Assembly (NCBI GenBank): GCA_016194975.1 | Contig: JACQAM010000026.1 | Span: 1-64,000, forward strand | Origin: Bacteroidota bacterium | GTDB taxonomy: Bacteria; Bacteroidota; Bacteroidia; Palsa-965 | DNA: 64,000 nt | Reading direction: 5' to 3' | Part shown: positions 1-8,704 of the stretch, one piece after another | Layout of the letters: each line of letters begins with the position of its first letter | Position numbering within the stretch: the first letter of the stretch is position 1 | The notes under the pieces: model-generated | The model's input: only the letters and a program-made list of their open reading frames with translations | The model's database searches: none | Told to the model about the DNA's origin: nothing | Made by a program: the position numbers and the translations under genes

Positions 1-148
1 AAGTATTCAGCAGATCAGAAGTCCATTTGATGAGTTGGAAATATGACATCGAAAAACTAAATTTGATATAACTCATTTTATGAGACATACTTTCCGGATT
101 TGGAACATTATGGATCAAAGAATGGGAGATATAAACGAGTTACCTGCA

Positions 149-829
149 ATGCTGAGACGACTTTCATTCTTTATTTTAACTATCACAGTTTTCGTTAGCA
201 AGACAACTGCCGAGACAGTATTGCTAAAATCTGATGATGACTTCATTTATAAACTGACTTTTGACAGCACTCTAATAACCGGCAGTTTGTCGACTTATGA
301 ATATTGGTCAAAATCAATCTCGATAATAAATAAAGCAGACAGTCAATTAGTCCAAACAATTTCCACTCCGAAAAATCATATTGCTGGCAGACACATCCTT
401 TTATCCTACTACACATTCAGCCTATTTAGAATTGAAGATATAAACTTTGACGGGTATAATGACATTATGCTAATTCAATCTTTTGACACACTTCACCCAC
501 AGAACATATTTTATTTTTCTTGGGCATATAACAATAAGACACTAAAATTCGAGCGCGACACAACTTTAGATAAAATCATTCAGCCAAACTTTGACCATGA
601 CAAATTTTTAATTTTATCTTCTAATCTTTTATATGCGCCACAGGATCAAATATGGAAAACATATCAGTACATTAAAGGAAAATTGACCTTGATTGAAATA
701 GATGAACGAAAAATAATTACTGACAAAGACAATAATTACAACTCGGTATCTAATACAAAGACAAAATTAATAAAAGGGAAAATGAAATTAGTCGAGGTGA
801 CGACAGATTACTCATTGAAAGAATATTAA
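149..829 (+). CDS. Secreted protein of unknown function, XAC2610-like
   Basis: Predicted 226-aa exported protein. I chose the ATG at 149 over an in-frame ATG at 80 because it begins a typical signal peptide (MLRRLSFFILTITVFVSKTTA) and because 140-147 looks like a cassette edge, which would put the upstream ATG outside the cassette. Around residues 96-110 is INFDGYNDIMLI, an acidic Asp/Gly loop like those in XAC2610-type and FG-GAP-like repeats, which may bind calcium. No catalytic motif is visible. It is the first + strand gene of the cassette array and is followed directly by hairpin site A. Family assignment is by motif resemblance only; function is unknown. Confidence 0.6.
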   Translation: MLRRLSFFILTITVFVSKTTAETVLLKSDDDFIYKLTFDSTLITGSLSTYEYWSKSISIINKADSQLVQTISTPKNHIAGRHILLSYYTFSLFRIEDINFDGYNDIMLIQSFDTLHPQNIFYFSWAYNNKTLKFERDTTLDKIIQPNFDHDKFLILSSNLLYAPQDQIWKTYQYIKGKLTLIEIDERKIITDKDNNYNSVSNTKTKLIKGKMKLVEVTTDYSLKEY

Positions 830-848
830 TCTCACAGCCTAAAGCACA

Positions 849-984
849 GCAGGTAACAGCAAGTTGGAGAAATGGCGGGTGACATGCAAGTAGAAACTTT
901 AGTGCATTTATTTACCTTTGTGCTGCGGAACAGTGAAGTGCTCCGAACTCCGCCACTTCTCCAACTTGCAAAACGTTATCGGTA
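849..984 (+). other. attC-like cassette recombination site A
   Basis: Imperfect hairpin of about 130 bp. The left arm at 859-878 and right arm at 950-969 pair at 19 of 20 positions, the single mismatch being A opposite C. Outer edges are TAAC (854-857) and GTTA (975-978), as in the R'' and R' boxes of integron attC sites with cleavage expected at G|TTA. The left edge GCAGGTAA (849-856) is the exact reverse complement of TTACCTGC at 140-147. The right edge TTATCGGTA (976-984) is the exact reverse complement of the left edge of site B at 8548-8556. The site lies in the 469-base gap before hsdM, with an inverted repeat and a second hairpin. Confidence 0.75.
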
Positions 985-1092
985 ACTCTATTGGCGACCG
1001 TGCTAACATCAAACTGACGAACAATTAACAAACTGACACAGGACAAAACACATATCGGACAGACATCGCTATTAACGGACAGGCAACCCTTC

Positions 1093-1142
1093 GTTTTTAA
1101 TTTTTTTTGCCACCGCACGAAATTTTTAAAAATGATTTTTCT
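1093..1142 (+). repeat. Left copy of inverted repeat flanking the restriction-modification block
   Basis: Two blocks, 1093-1109 (17 nt) and 1119-1142 (24 nt), recur as perfect reverse complements at 8425-8441 and 8389-8412. The spacers between the blocks differ (9 versus 12 nt), so arrangement and orientation are conserved but the linker is not. The pair encloses the whole hsdM-to-kwaB-like gene block inside cassette 1. Confidence 0.7.
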
Positions 1143-1152
1143 GCCAACGCAC

Positions 1153-1216
1153 AAAACACACTTTCATTTTTTTGCCGACACACAAGCCAACCCGAAAAAA
1201 AATGAAAGAGTGTTTT
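1153..1216 (+). other. Strong hairpin upstream of hsdM
   Basis: Arms 1153-1173 and 1196-1216 pair at 20 of 21 positions around a 22-nt loop. The arms end in A and T runs and are flanked by CCAACGCACA on the left and CTCCACC on the right. The hairpin at 8308-8376 downstream of the operon has the same flanks but a different stem, so the two look like members of one element family. It could act as a bidirectional terminator insulating the cassette operon. Confidence 0.6.
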
Positions 1217-1268
1217 CTCCACCGCTTTAAAAGTCCGTTCTTCGTGAATAAGTAAGTGCTATAAATTT

Positions 1269-1276
1269 TAACTTTG
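1269..1276 (+). promoter_or_regulatory. Candidate -7 box for hsdM
   Basis: TAACTTTG matches the Bacteroidota -7 consensus TAnnTTTG exactly and ends 22 nt before the hsdM ATG. No good -33 TTTG is seen about 20 nt upstream. The cassette appears to carry its own promoter. Confidence 0.45.
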
Positions 1277-1298
1277 AACCATAAGAAATATTTAATAA

Positions 1299-2870
1299 AT
1301 GAGTGAAGACCAAAAGAAAAACCTTGAACAACAGCTTTGGAACATAGCCAATACGCTTAGAGGTAAGATGAATGCAGATGAGTTCAGGGATTACATTCTG
1401 GGTTTTATCTTTTATAAATACTTAGCCGAGAAAATGGAGATTTATGCAAATGCCATTCTCAAAGCCGACAAGATTAAATACAAAGACATAAAAGAAAACA
1501 GCAAGCAGGGCAAAGAATACATTGAAGCCATCCGTGAAGAAGCATTGGAAAAGTTGGGCTACTTTTTAAAACCTTCCGAACTGTTTAGTGAAGTTGCCAA
1601 ACGAGGCAACAGCGATGAAGAAGGCAAGGACAATTTTATTTTAGGCGACCTTCAAAAAATCCTCAACAACATTCAGCTTTCTACAATGGGAACGGAAAGC
1701 GAAGAGGACTTTGACCACCTCTTTGAGGACATGGATTTGAACAGCACCAAACTTGGCAAAACACCCGAAGCAAGAAATACAATAATTGCAAAGGTGCTAT
1801 CGCACCTTGACAATATTGATTTCAAGTTGGAGCAAACCGAGTTGGATGTGTTGGGTGATGCTTACGAATATCTCATTGGGCAGTTTGCCAGTGGTGCAGG
1901 AAAAAAAGCAGGTGAGTTTTATACGCCACAGGAAGTAAGTAAAGTGTTGGCGAAAATTGTAACCACAGGAAAACAAAAACTAAAATCTGTTTACGACCCA
2001 ACATGCGGTTCAGGTTCTTTGCTGTTACGAGTTGCCAAAGAAGTAAAAGAAGTAAGCAACTTTTACGGACAAGAACTCAACCGCACTACTTACAACCTTG
2101 CACGAATGAATATGATATTGCACGGTGTGCATTATCGCAAGTTTGACATTAAGCAAGAGGACACACTTGAACACCCACAGCATTTAGGAAAAACTTTTGA
2201 AGCCATTGTAGCCAATCCGCCATTCAGTGCACAGTGGAGTGCAAACCCTTTGTTTACGAGTGATGACCGATTTAGCCAATACGGAAAATTAGCACCTGCA
2301 AGCAAAGCCGATTTTGCTTTTGTGCAACACATGGTGCATCATTTGGCAGAGAACGGAACAATGGCAATTGTGTTACCACACGGTGCGTTGTTTCGTGCAG
2401 GTGCAGAGAAGCACATACGCAAGTATTTGATTGAGGACAGAAATTATTTGGATGCAGTTATTGGTTTGCCTGCAAATATTTTTTACGGAACAGGAATTCC
2501 TACTTGCATTTTGGTTTTTAAAAAATGTAGAGAGCAACCCGAAGATGTTTTGTTTGTTGATGCAAGCCAATATTTTGAAAAAGCAAAAAATCAAAGTGTG
2601 CTTCGTGGAAGCGACATCAAAAAAATAATTGACGCTTATCGCAATAGAACCGAAGAAGAAAAATACAGCAGAAAAATTTTGTTGAAAGAAATTGCAGAGA
2701 ATGATTACAACATAAACATTACAAAGTATGTGGACACATTTGAAGCAGAAGAAACAGTTGACTTAAATTCTATTTCCAAAAAGTTGAAAGCATTGAACAA
2801 AGAAATAGAAACAACAGACAAAACGCTTGCAGCATTTTGTAAAGAATTAAAAATTGAAACTCCTTTTTAA
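1299..2870 (+). CDS. hsdM: Type I restriction-modification system methyltransferase subunit HsdM
   Basis: N6-adenine DNA methyltransferase of 523 aa, a normal HsdM length. The helical HsdM N-terminal domain occupies about residues 1-150. SAM-binding motif I is DPTCGSGS near residue 233 and catalytic motif IV is NPPF near residue 306. GEFYTPQEVSK, typical of the family, lies just before motif I. With HsdS it methylates adenine in the recognition sequence; HsdR joins for cleavage of unmodified DNA. It is the first gene of a tight + strand operon (2 nt to hsdS). The gene looks intact. Confidence 0.95.
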   Translation: MSEDQKKNLEQQLWNIANTLRGKMNADEFRDYILGFIFYKYLAEKMEIYANAILKADKIKYKDIKENSKQGKEYIEAIREEALEKLGYFLKPSELFSEVAKRGNSDEEGKDNFILGDLQKILNNIQLSTMGTESEEDFDHLFEDMDLNSTKLGKTPEARNTIIAKVLSHLDNIDFKLEQTELDVLGDAYEYLIGQFASGAGKKAGEFYTPQEVSKVLAKIVTTGKQKLKSVYDPTCGSGSLLLRVAKEVKEVSNFYGQELNRTTYNLARMNMILHGVHYRKFDIKQEDTLEHPQHLGKTFEAIVANPPFSAQWSANPLFTSDDRFSQYGKLAPASKADFAFVQHMVHHLAENGTMAIVLPHGALFRAGAEKHIRKYLIEDRNYLDAVIGLPANIFYGTGIPTCILVFKKCREQPEDVLFVDASQYFEKAKNQSVLRGSDIKKIIDAYRNRTEEEKYSRKILLKEIAENDYNINITKYVDTFEAEETVDLNSISKKLKALNKEIETTDKTLAAFCKELKIETPF

Positions 2871-2872
2871 AA

Positions 2873-4036
2873 ATGCAAAAGCAAAAGAACATACCGCAAT
2901 TGCGTTTCCCTGAATTTAAAGGAGAATGGGAACAAAAACCATTTGGAAAATTGACAACAAGAATTTCAGACCCAGTTGATGTTGAACCAAAAAAACTTTA
3001 TCAGCAAATTGGAATTCGTTCACATGGCAAAGGAATATTTCACAAAGAATTAGTTGACGGAAAAACATTAGGAAACAAAAGAGTGTATTGGCTAAAGCCA
3101 AACGCACTTATTGTAAATATCATTTTTGCTTGGGAACAAGCAGTTGCCAAAACAACTGATAAAGAAATTGGATTGATTGGTTCACATCGTTTCCCAATGT
3201 ATTTGCCAATTGAAAATGTTTCTGACCTTGATTATCTCTTACATTTTTTCTTAACGAAAAAGGGAAAAGCACAATTAGAACTTGCTTCGCCTGGCGGTGC
3301 AGGAAGAAACAAAACACTTGGGCAAAAGGAATTTGAAAACTTAAAGTTGAGAATTCCCGAACACCGTGAGCAAATTAAAATTGCATCTTTTCTAACTTCA
3401 ATAAACAAAAGGATTTCTCAACTCACAGAGAAGAAAAATCTTTTGGAGCAATACAAAAAAGGTGTGCTGCAAAAAATATTCTCACAAGAGTTGAGATTTA
3501 AAAACGAAAAAGGAAAATCATTTTCAGAATGGAGCTCAACTCCACTTTCTGATTTGTTAGATTACGAACAACCAACAAAATATTTGGTTGCAAGCACAGA
3601 TTATGACGACAACTACCAAACACCAGTTCTTACAGCAGGGAAAACTTTTGTTTTAGGTTATACCAATGAAACCGAAGGCATCTACAACAATGAGTTGCCT
3701 GTAATAATTTTTGATGACTTTACAACAGCATTTAAGTTTGTTGACTTTCCGTTTAAAGCAAAATCATCTGCAATGAAAATTCTAAAACCGAAAGCAGGTG
3801 TGAATATTGAGTTTGTTTATGAAGCAATGCGAAACATAGAGTATGAAATTGGTGGGCACGAAAGACATTGGATTTCCAAATATTCTAAAATAGAAGTTCC
3901 TATTCCATCACCTGAAGAACAAAAAAGAATTTCAAGTTTCTTTTCGGAGGTAAACAAAAAAATAAATCAAACTGAAATTCAATTAGAGCAAACGCTTCAA
4001 TTCAAAAAAACTCTTTCACAAAATCTATTCTGTTAA
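2873..4036 (+). CDS. hsdS: Type I restriction-modification specificity subunit HsdS
   Basis: DNA-recognition subunit of 387 aa with two target-recognition domains, each followed by a coiled-coil spacer. TRD1 begins near LRFPEFKGEW, and the first spacer follows PEHREQIKIASFL near residues 160-200. TRD2 begins near FSEWSSTPLSDLL, and the second spacer follows PSPEEQKRISSFF at the C terminus. The repeated P-x-x-EQ-x-x-I-A/S-S-F motif marks the two half-repeats. Its stop overlaps the hsdR start by one base (TAATG), indicating translational coupling. The recognised site cannot be read from the sequence. Confidence 0.93.
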   Translation: MQKQKNIPQLRFPEFKGEWEQKPFGKLTTRISDPVDVEPKKLYQQIGIRSHGKGIFHKELVDGKTLGNKRVYWLKPNALIVNIIFAWEQAVAKTTDKEIGLIGSHRFPMYLPIENVSDLDYLLHFFLTKKGKAQLELASPGGAGRNKTLGQKEFENLKLRIPEHREQIKIASFLTSINKRISQLTEKKNLLEQYKKGVLQKIFSQELRFKNEKGKSFSEWSSTPLSDLLDYEQPTKYLVASTDYDDNYQTPVLTAGKTFVLGYTNETEGIYNNELPVIIFDDFTTAFKFVDFPFKAKSSAMKILKPKAGVNIEFVYEAMRNIEYEIGGHERHWISKYSKIEVPIPSPEEQKRISSFFSEVNKKINQTEIQLEQTLQFKKTLSQNLFC

Positions 4037-6909
4037 TGGCGAAGCAACCCGAACATATATTAGAAGAACAATTGGTAGCACAACTTCAAAAGTTGGGTTA
4101 CGGTTTGGTGTTGATTAAAGACGAGAAAGATTTAATTGCCAATCTTAAAACACAGTTAGAGAAACACAACAACATTCAGTTCAGCAAAGCAGAGTTTGAA
4201 AAAGTGTTGAACATTTTAAGCAAAGGTTCAGTATTTGAAAAAGCAAAAACGCTAAGAGCAAAGCAGCACATTGTAAGAGACAACGGAGAGAATTTATATT
4301 TTGAGTTTATACAATCAGAGCATTGGTGTCAGAACCAATTTCAAGTTACACATCAAGTTACCATTGAAGGCAAATACAAAAACCGCTATGATGTTACAAT
4401 ACTCATAAACGGTTTGCCGCTTGTGCAAATAGAATTGAAACGCAGAGGGCTTGAATTGAAAGAAGCGTTCAATCAAATCAACCGCTATCAACGACATTCA
4501 TTCGGTGCAAACTCTGCACTGTTTCAATATTTGCAAATTTTTGTAATCAGTAACGGAGTAAACACAAAGTATTACGCCAACAACAGGCAACAAAGTTTTA
4601 AGCAAACTTTCTTTTGGACAGACAAGGAAAATAAACGGCTCACAAATATTGTAAACGGTTTCACTTCTGAATTTTTAGAACCGTGTCATATCAGCAAAAT
4701 GATTTGCAAATACATTGTGCTGAATGAGACCAATAAAATTTTAATGGTGTTGCGACCTTACCAGTTTTATGCAGTGGAAGCACTCATAGACAGAGTGAAA
4801 AATACAAACAAAAACGGTTACATCTGGCACACCACAGGAAGCGGAAAAACTTTGACATCGTTTAAAGCCAGTCAGATTTTAATGAATTTGCCACAGGTGA
4901 AAAAGGTTGTATTTGTAGTTGATAGAAAAGATTTGGATTACCAAACCAACAAAGAGTTCAACAGTTTCAGCAAAGGTTGCATTGACGGCACAGACAACAC
5001 AAAGCAATTGGTTCAGCAGTTTTCAGACGATACAAAATTGATTGTAACCACCATTCAAAAACTAAACACTGCAATCAGTAAGAAACAGTATTTGGTAAAA
5101 ATGGAAAAGTTGAAAGACGAAAAAATAGTTTTCATTTTTGACGAGTGCCACCGCAGTCAGTTTGGCGAAACACATAAACGAATAAATTCCTTCTTCAACA
5201 ACATTCAACTTTTTGGTTTTACAGGAACACCAATTTTTGCCGACAATGCAGTAAAAAACGAATTAGGTAAACGCACTACTAAAGAATTGTTTCAGGACTG
5301 TTTGCACAAATATGTAATCACAGATGCAATCCGTGACGAAAATGTTTTGAAGTTTTCAGTGGAATATGTTGGCAAATACAAGCGAAAAGAAACCGCCACC
5401 GAAATTGATATTGAAGTGGAAGACATTGACACGAAAGAGTTAATGGAAGACAGCAAACGATTAGAAAAAATTGCTGATTACATTCTTGAAAATCATAACC
5501 GCAAAACACACAATAGAGATTTCACGGCAATGTTTTGTGTGAACAGCATTCCAACGTTGATAAAGTATTATGAAATACTCCAACGGAAAAAAGAAGAAGG
5601 AAAACACAACCTGAAAATTGCAACCGTATTCAGCTACAACAGCAACGAAGATGATTTAGATGCAAACGGGATTTTTGATTTTGAAAGAGATTTTGACAGG
5701 GTTGATTTGAATGTAGTTGCAGAACCAACAGTAGAGTTTGGGGCAAACAAACACACCCGTGAAAAGTTGGACGAGTTTATTAATCACTACAACGCAATGT
5801 TTGAAACGAAATTTTCAACCAAGGACAGCGAAAGTTTTTACAACTACTACAACGACATTTCTAAAAAAGTTAAGGAACGCAAGATTGATATTTTGCTTGT
5901 GGTAAATATGTTTCTCACAGGTTTTGACAGCCCAACCTTAAACACTTTGTATGTAGATAAAAATTTGAAGTATCACGGATTGATACAAGCATACAGCAGA
6001 ACAAACAGAATTTTAAATGAACAGAAATCACAAGGCAACATCATTGTTTTTAGAAATCTGAAATACGCAACAGACGAAGCAATTACTTTATTCAGCAACA
6101 AAGAAGCGATTGAAGTAATCATAATGAAACCGTATGAGGACTATGTAAAGAAGTTCAACGATGCAGTAATTGACTTGTTGAAAATTGCACCAACAGTAAG
6201 CAGCGTAAACGAATTGCAAACCGAAGATGATGAATTGGAATTTATAAAAGCGTTCAGAGAACTGATGCGGATAAAAAATATTCTCACAGCGTTTGCCGAT
6301 TTTAGCTGGACAGATTTAGCAATAGAAGAACAGAAGTTTGAAGATTACAAAAGCAAATATCTTGACCTTTACGATAAAGTAAAAAGCAATCATCAAAAGG
6401 AAAAGGTTTCCATCTTAGAAGATGTGGACTTTGAGTTGGAACTCATTCACCGAGATGAAATAAATGTTGCTTACATCATTCAGTTGCTCATAAAACTGAA
6501 ATCGCAAGTGCAGAAAGTTGTAACACAAGCAGAAAAGGAAATCTTCAACTTGTTAAGCACCGATGTTACTTTAAGAAGCAAGAAAGAACTGATTGAAAAA
6601 TTCATTCAGGAGAATTTGCCAGTGATTGAAGATACTGACGATATACCCGAAGCATTTGACAAATTCTGGAACGAAGAACAACAGAAAGCATTTGAGCAAT
6701 TGGTAAAAGAAGAAAATCTATCAGCCGACAGAACGCAATCTTTAATTGAAGATTACTTGTATGCAGAAAGAGAACCGCTAAGAGATGAAGTGTTGCAATT
6801 GATTGAAGGCAGTGAGCCAAAACTTTTAGAACGCAAAAAAATTGGCGATAGGATTTTGAAAAAGATTGTGGATTTTGTGGATAGATTTATAAACGGTATG
6901 ACATCATAA
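4036..6909 (+). CDS. hsdR: Type I restriction enzyme translocase/endonuclease subunit HsdR
   Basis: ATP-dependent translocase and nuclease of 957 aa. The N-terminal PD-(D/E)XK nuclease has Asp near residue 118 (YDVTILING) and the E-x-K pair in QIELKRRG near residues 131-135. The SF2 helicase core has Walker A (TTGSGKT) near residue 266, a DECH box near 369, FTGTP about 25 residues later, and a C-terminal RecA lobe (TGFDSPTLNTLYVDK, SRTNR). The C-terminal helical region contacts the methylase. No frameshift is seen. With hsdM and hsdS it forms a complete type I system. Confidence 0.95.
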   Translation: MAKQPEHILEEQLVAQLQKLGYGLVLIKDEKDLIANLKTQLEKHNNIQFSKAEFEKVLNILSKGSVFEKAKTLRAKQHIVRDNGENLYFEFIQSEHWCQNQFQVTHQVTIEGKYKNRYDVTILINGLPLVQIELKRRGLELKEAFNQINRYQRHSFGANSALFQYLQIFVISNGVNTKYYANNRQQSFKQTFFWTDKENKRLTNIVNGFTSEFLEPCHISKMICKYIVLNETNKILMVLRPYQFYAVEALIDRVKNTNKNGYIWHTTGSGKTLTSFKASQILMNLPQVKKVVFVVDRKDLDYQTNKEFNSFSKGCIDGTDNTKQLVQQFSDDTKLIVTTIQKLNTAISKKQYLVKMEKLKDEKIVFIFDECHRSQFGETHKRINSFFNNIQLFGFTGTPIFADNAVKNELGKRTTKELFQDCLHKYVITDAIRDENVLKFSVEYVGKYKRKETATEIDIEVEDIDTKELMEDSKRLEKIADYILENHNRKTHNRDFTAMFCVNSIPTLIKYYEILQRKKEEGKHNLKIATVFSYNSNEDDLDANGIFDFERDFDRVDLNVVAEPTVEFGANKHTREKLDEFINHYNAMFETKFSTKDSESFYNYYNDISKKVKERKIDILLVVNMFLTGFDSPTLNTLYVDKNLKYHGLIQAYSRTNRILNEQKSQGNIIVFRNLKYATDEAITLFSNKEAIEVIIMKPYEDYVKKFNDAVIDLLKIAPTVSSVNELQTEDDELEFIKAFRELMRIKNILTAFADFSWTDLAIEEQKFEDYKSKYLDLYDKVKSNHQKEKVSILEDVDFELELIHRDEINVAYIIQLLIKLKSQVQKVVTQAEKEIFNLLSTDVTLRSKKELIEKFIQENLPVIEDTDDIPEAFDKFWNEEQQKAFEQLVKEENLSADRTQSLIEDYLYAEREPLRDEVLQLIEGSEPKLLERKKIGDRILKKIVDFVDRFINGMTS

Positions 6910-6913
6910 AGAA

Positions 6914-7468
6914 ATGGTAAACTTGTTATTCAGATTATTTCTCACATTCAATGCAACTTCGTTGATACTAGTTGTGTATTTGGTAAAGACCGAGAAAGTA
7001 TTGAATGTGTTGTGGTGGCGTTTGGCAAACCTCCCACATTTTGTTTCTTATTCAATTTACTTTCTCATTCCCGTTGTGTTGACTTTTTTGAGTTTGCTTT
7101 TATCAAAGTGGTTGGCTAACGACAGCATTGAAAAAGAAAACGGTGTTTCTGCAATCAAAGAAATTGAACAGGCAAACAATGCTTATTTGCCAAGCTATTT
7201 GGGTTACTTCTTTGTGGCGTTAAGTGTTCCATATTGCGACACTTTAATTTTTGTTTTTGCAATCTTGTTTCTGTTTACATTCCTTTCTCAGACACTTTAT
7301 TTTAACCCTTTGTTTTTGCTTTTTGGGTATCACTTTTATTACTTGACGACAGCAAACAACATCAAGATATTTTTGATTACAAAAAAGCAACTGAAAGACC
7401 CAAGTAAAATTGAGTTTCCAAAACTTAAACGCATTAACGACTTTACATTTATTGACCAAGAAAAATAG
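6914..7468 (+). CDS. Four-TM membrane protein, KwaA-like
   Basis: Predicted inner-membrane protein of 184 aa with hydrophobic segments at about residues 5-24, 44-64, 92-118 and 122-143 and a charged C-terminal tail. The segment YLPSYLGYFFVALS recalls KwaA of the Kiwa anti-phage system, whose membrane subunit has four TM helices and works with KwaB (DUF4868). The next gene resembles KwaB, which strengthens the call. It starts 4 nt after hsdR and lies 2 nt before the next gene, so it is co-transcribed with the restriction system. Assignment comes from topology, order and remembered motifs; a homology search is needed to confirm it. Confidence 0.5.
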   Translation: MVNLLFRLFLTFNATSLILVVYLVKTEKVLNVLWWRLANLPHFVSYSIYFLIPVVLTFLSLLLSKWLANDSIEKENGVSAIKEIEQANNAYLPSYLGYFFVALSVPYCDTLIFVFAILFLFTFLSQTLYFNPLFLLFGYHFYYLTTANNIKIFLITKKQLKDPSKIEFPKLKRINDFTFIDQEK

Positions 7469-7470
7469 CA

Positions 7471-8292
7471 ATGAACCATTTAATCGCAAAAACAAAAGGC
7501 AGAAACGGTGATTACTACAAAGTAATTTCTGACGAAGAAATATTTGAATTACCTGACGATTTGAATAACACCGTTGAATATGATGCTGACCACAAACTTG
7601 ACGAGGACAGTTGGTTTGCTATAACCGAATTTTCGGAGAAAGATTATTGCATTGACCTTTTGACAAGGCGTTTTGTTTCGGCTGACTACAACCAAATTGC
7701 ACAAGCCGACTATACAAAAATTGACTTTCTCTGTGCTTATCAGACAGGTGTTTACTACTTTCAAAAGATTTCAAGCAAACAGTTAATCCGCAAAAAATAT
7801 TTCACACTTTCAGCCGAGCCGACTTTGTATGAAGATGCTCCCATTATCGTTATTGACGAGTTTGCAGACGCAATCTATGTGAAGAACGAGGACACACTTT
7901 ATTTCAAAAATCTTTCTTCAATCGCAAGTATTTTCAAAGGCATTGACGTTTTGTATCGTGAAGCGACACAAGAGGAAACAGAAGAATTTTTGGAGAACGA
8001 TTTCATTGAACTTGGTGAGGACTTTTCGGCTGACAATGTGAAGAAAGCAAACAGAAAGAGAATTGCTTTAGCAATGCAATCTTTAGAGAAGTTTACACCT
8101 GCACAGAAGCAAGACATCTTTACTTACATCAGAGAGTATTGTGCTGACTTAAACTTTGACGAGAATGATGAGAACTTTACAATTTCAAACGAAGAAGAAT
8201 TAAAACAACTTCTCTACGGAATTGAGCAACGCTATTACACGACAAGACAAGGAAACGAAAAACGATTGGCAAATTCAATAACACCATTATGA
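7471..8292 (+). CDS. DUF4868-like protein, KwaB-like
   Basis: Acidic soluble protein of 273 aa. The middle (about residues 118-145, IVIDEFADAIYVKNEDTLYF) followed by a helical stretch (FKGIDVLYREATQEETEEF) resembles the DUF4868 domain of KwaB, the cytoplasmic DNA-binding partner of KwaA. No nuclease or ATPase motif is visible. It is the last gene of the hsd operon and is followed by a strong terminator hairpin. If the Kiwa reading is right, the membrane-sensing system and type I restriction are expressed together from one cassette. An unrelated accessory factor of the restriction system is the main alternative. Confidence 0.5.
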   Translation: MNHLIAKTKGRNGDYYKVISDEEIFELPDDLNNTVEYDADHKLDEDSWFAITEFSEKDYCIDLLTRRFVSADYNQIAQADYTKIDFLCAYQTGVYYFQKISSKQLIRKKYFTLSAEPTLYEDAPIIVIDEFADAIYVKNEDTLYFKNLSSIASIFKGIDVLYREATQEETEEFLENDFIELGEDFSADNVKKANRKRIALAMQSLEKFTPAQKQDIFTYIREYCADLNFDENDENFTISNEEELKQLLYGIEQRYYTTRQGNEKRLANSITPL

Positions 8293-8307
8293 CAAAAGTC
8301 AACGCAC

Positions 8308-8376
8308 AAAAAAATACACTCTTGCAAGCCGCTAAAGCCAACGCTGAAACCAAAGCTTGCAAGAGAGTATTTTTTT
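8308..8376 (+). terminator. Terminator hairpin after the hsd/kwa-like operon
   Basis: Arms 8308-8329 and 8355-8376 pair at 21 of 22 positions around a 25-nt loop. The right arm ends in seven T, as in intrinsic terminators, and the left arm begins with seven A, so it could work in both directions. It begins 16 nt after the last stop codon. Flanks (AACGCACA and CTCCACC) match those of the hairpin at 1153-1216. Confidence 0.7.
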
Positions 8377-8388
8377 CTCCACCCAAAA

Positions 8389-8441
8389 AGAAAAATCATT
8401 TTTAAAAATTTCTTTCCAACGCTTCAAAAAAAATTAAAAAC
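8389..8441 (-). repeat. Right copy of inverted repeat flanking the restriction-modification block
   Basis: Blocks 8389-8412 and 8425-8441 are perfect reverse complements of 1119-1142 and 1093-1109. Together with the hairpins they frame the operon symmetrically. This lies in the 412-base gap between the operon and the next cassette gene, which otherwise holds only site B. Confidence 0.7.
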
Positions 8442-8547
8442 CCAAACGCACAGTGCAAACACGGACAGACACCGCTTCTAATGTAAATCGCTTCGGACAA
8501 AGTGTGTGTAAACTTGACACTACACATCTTCGGACGGACAGAAGAGC

Positions 8548-8684
8548 TACCGATAACAAGGGGTTTAAGAAATTGGCGGTTCAGTGGTTAAATCAAGTTC
8601 GGTTTTCCAATCAAACTTTCGTGCAGGTTGACAGTTTTGTGCTCCGAAATCGCCAACTTCTTAAACCCGCAAACCGTTAGTGGC
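8548..8684 (+). other. attC-like cassette recombination site B
   Basis: Left arm core 8561-8578 and right arm core 8651-8668 pair at 17 of 18 positions, the mismatch again being A opposite C. Outer edges are TAAC (8554-8557) and GTTA (8676-8679). The left edge TACCGATAA (8548-8556) complements the start of cassette 1 at 976-984. The right edge TTAGTGGC (8677-8684) is the exact reverse complement of the left edge of site C at 9699-9706. The loop contains TTTTGTGCTCCGAAAT, a sequence also found with small changes in sites A, D and F. Confidence 0.75.
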
Positions 8685-8704
8685 AAGCAACAAAAACGAC
8701 ACCG

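Noticed and set aside
80-148. Upstream ATG for the first gene
   Set aside because: Would add 23 residues before a normal signal peptide and cross the inferred cassette edge at 140.
8453-8680. Open frame of about 75 codons across site B (also 912-1154 and 11019-11231 at other sites)
   Set aside because: These frames fall on the hairpin sites, differ between sites and have no start context or family match.
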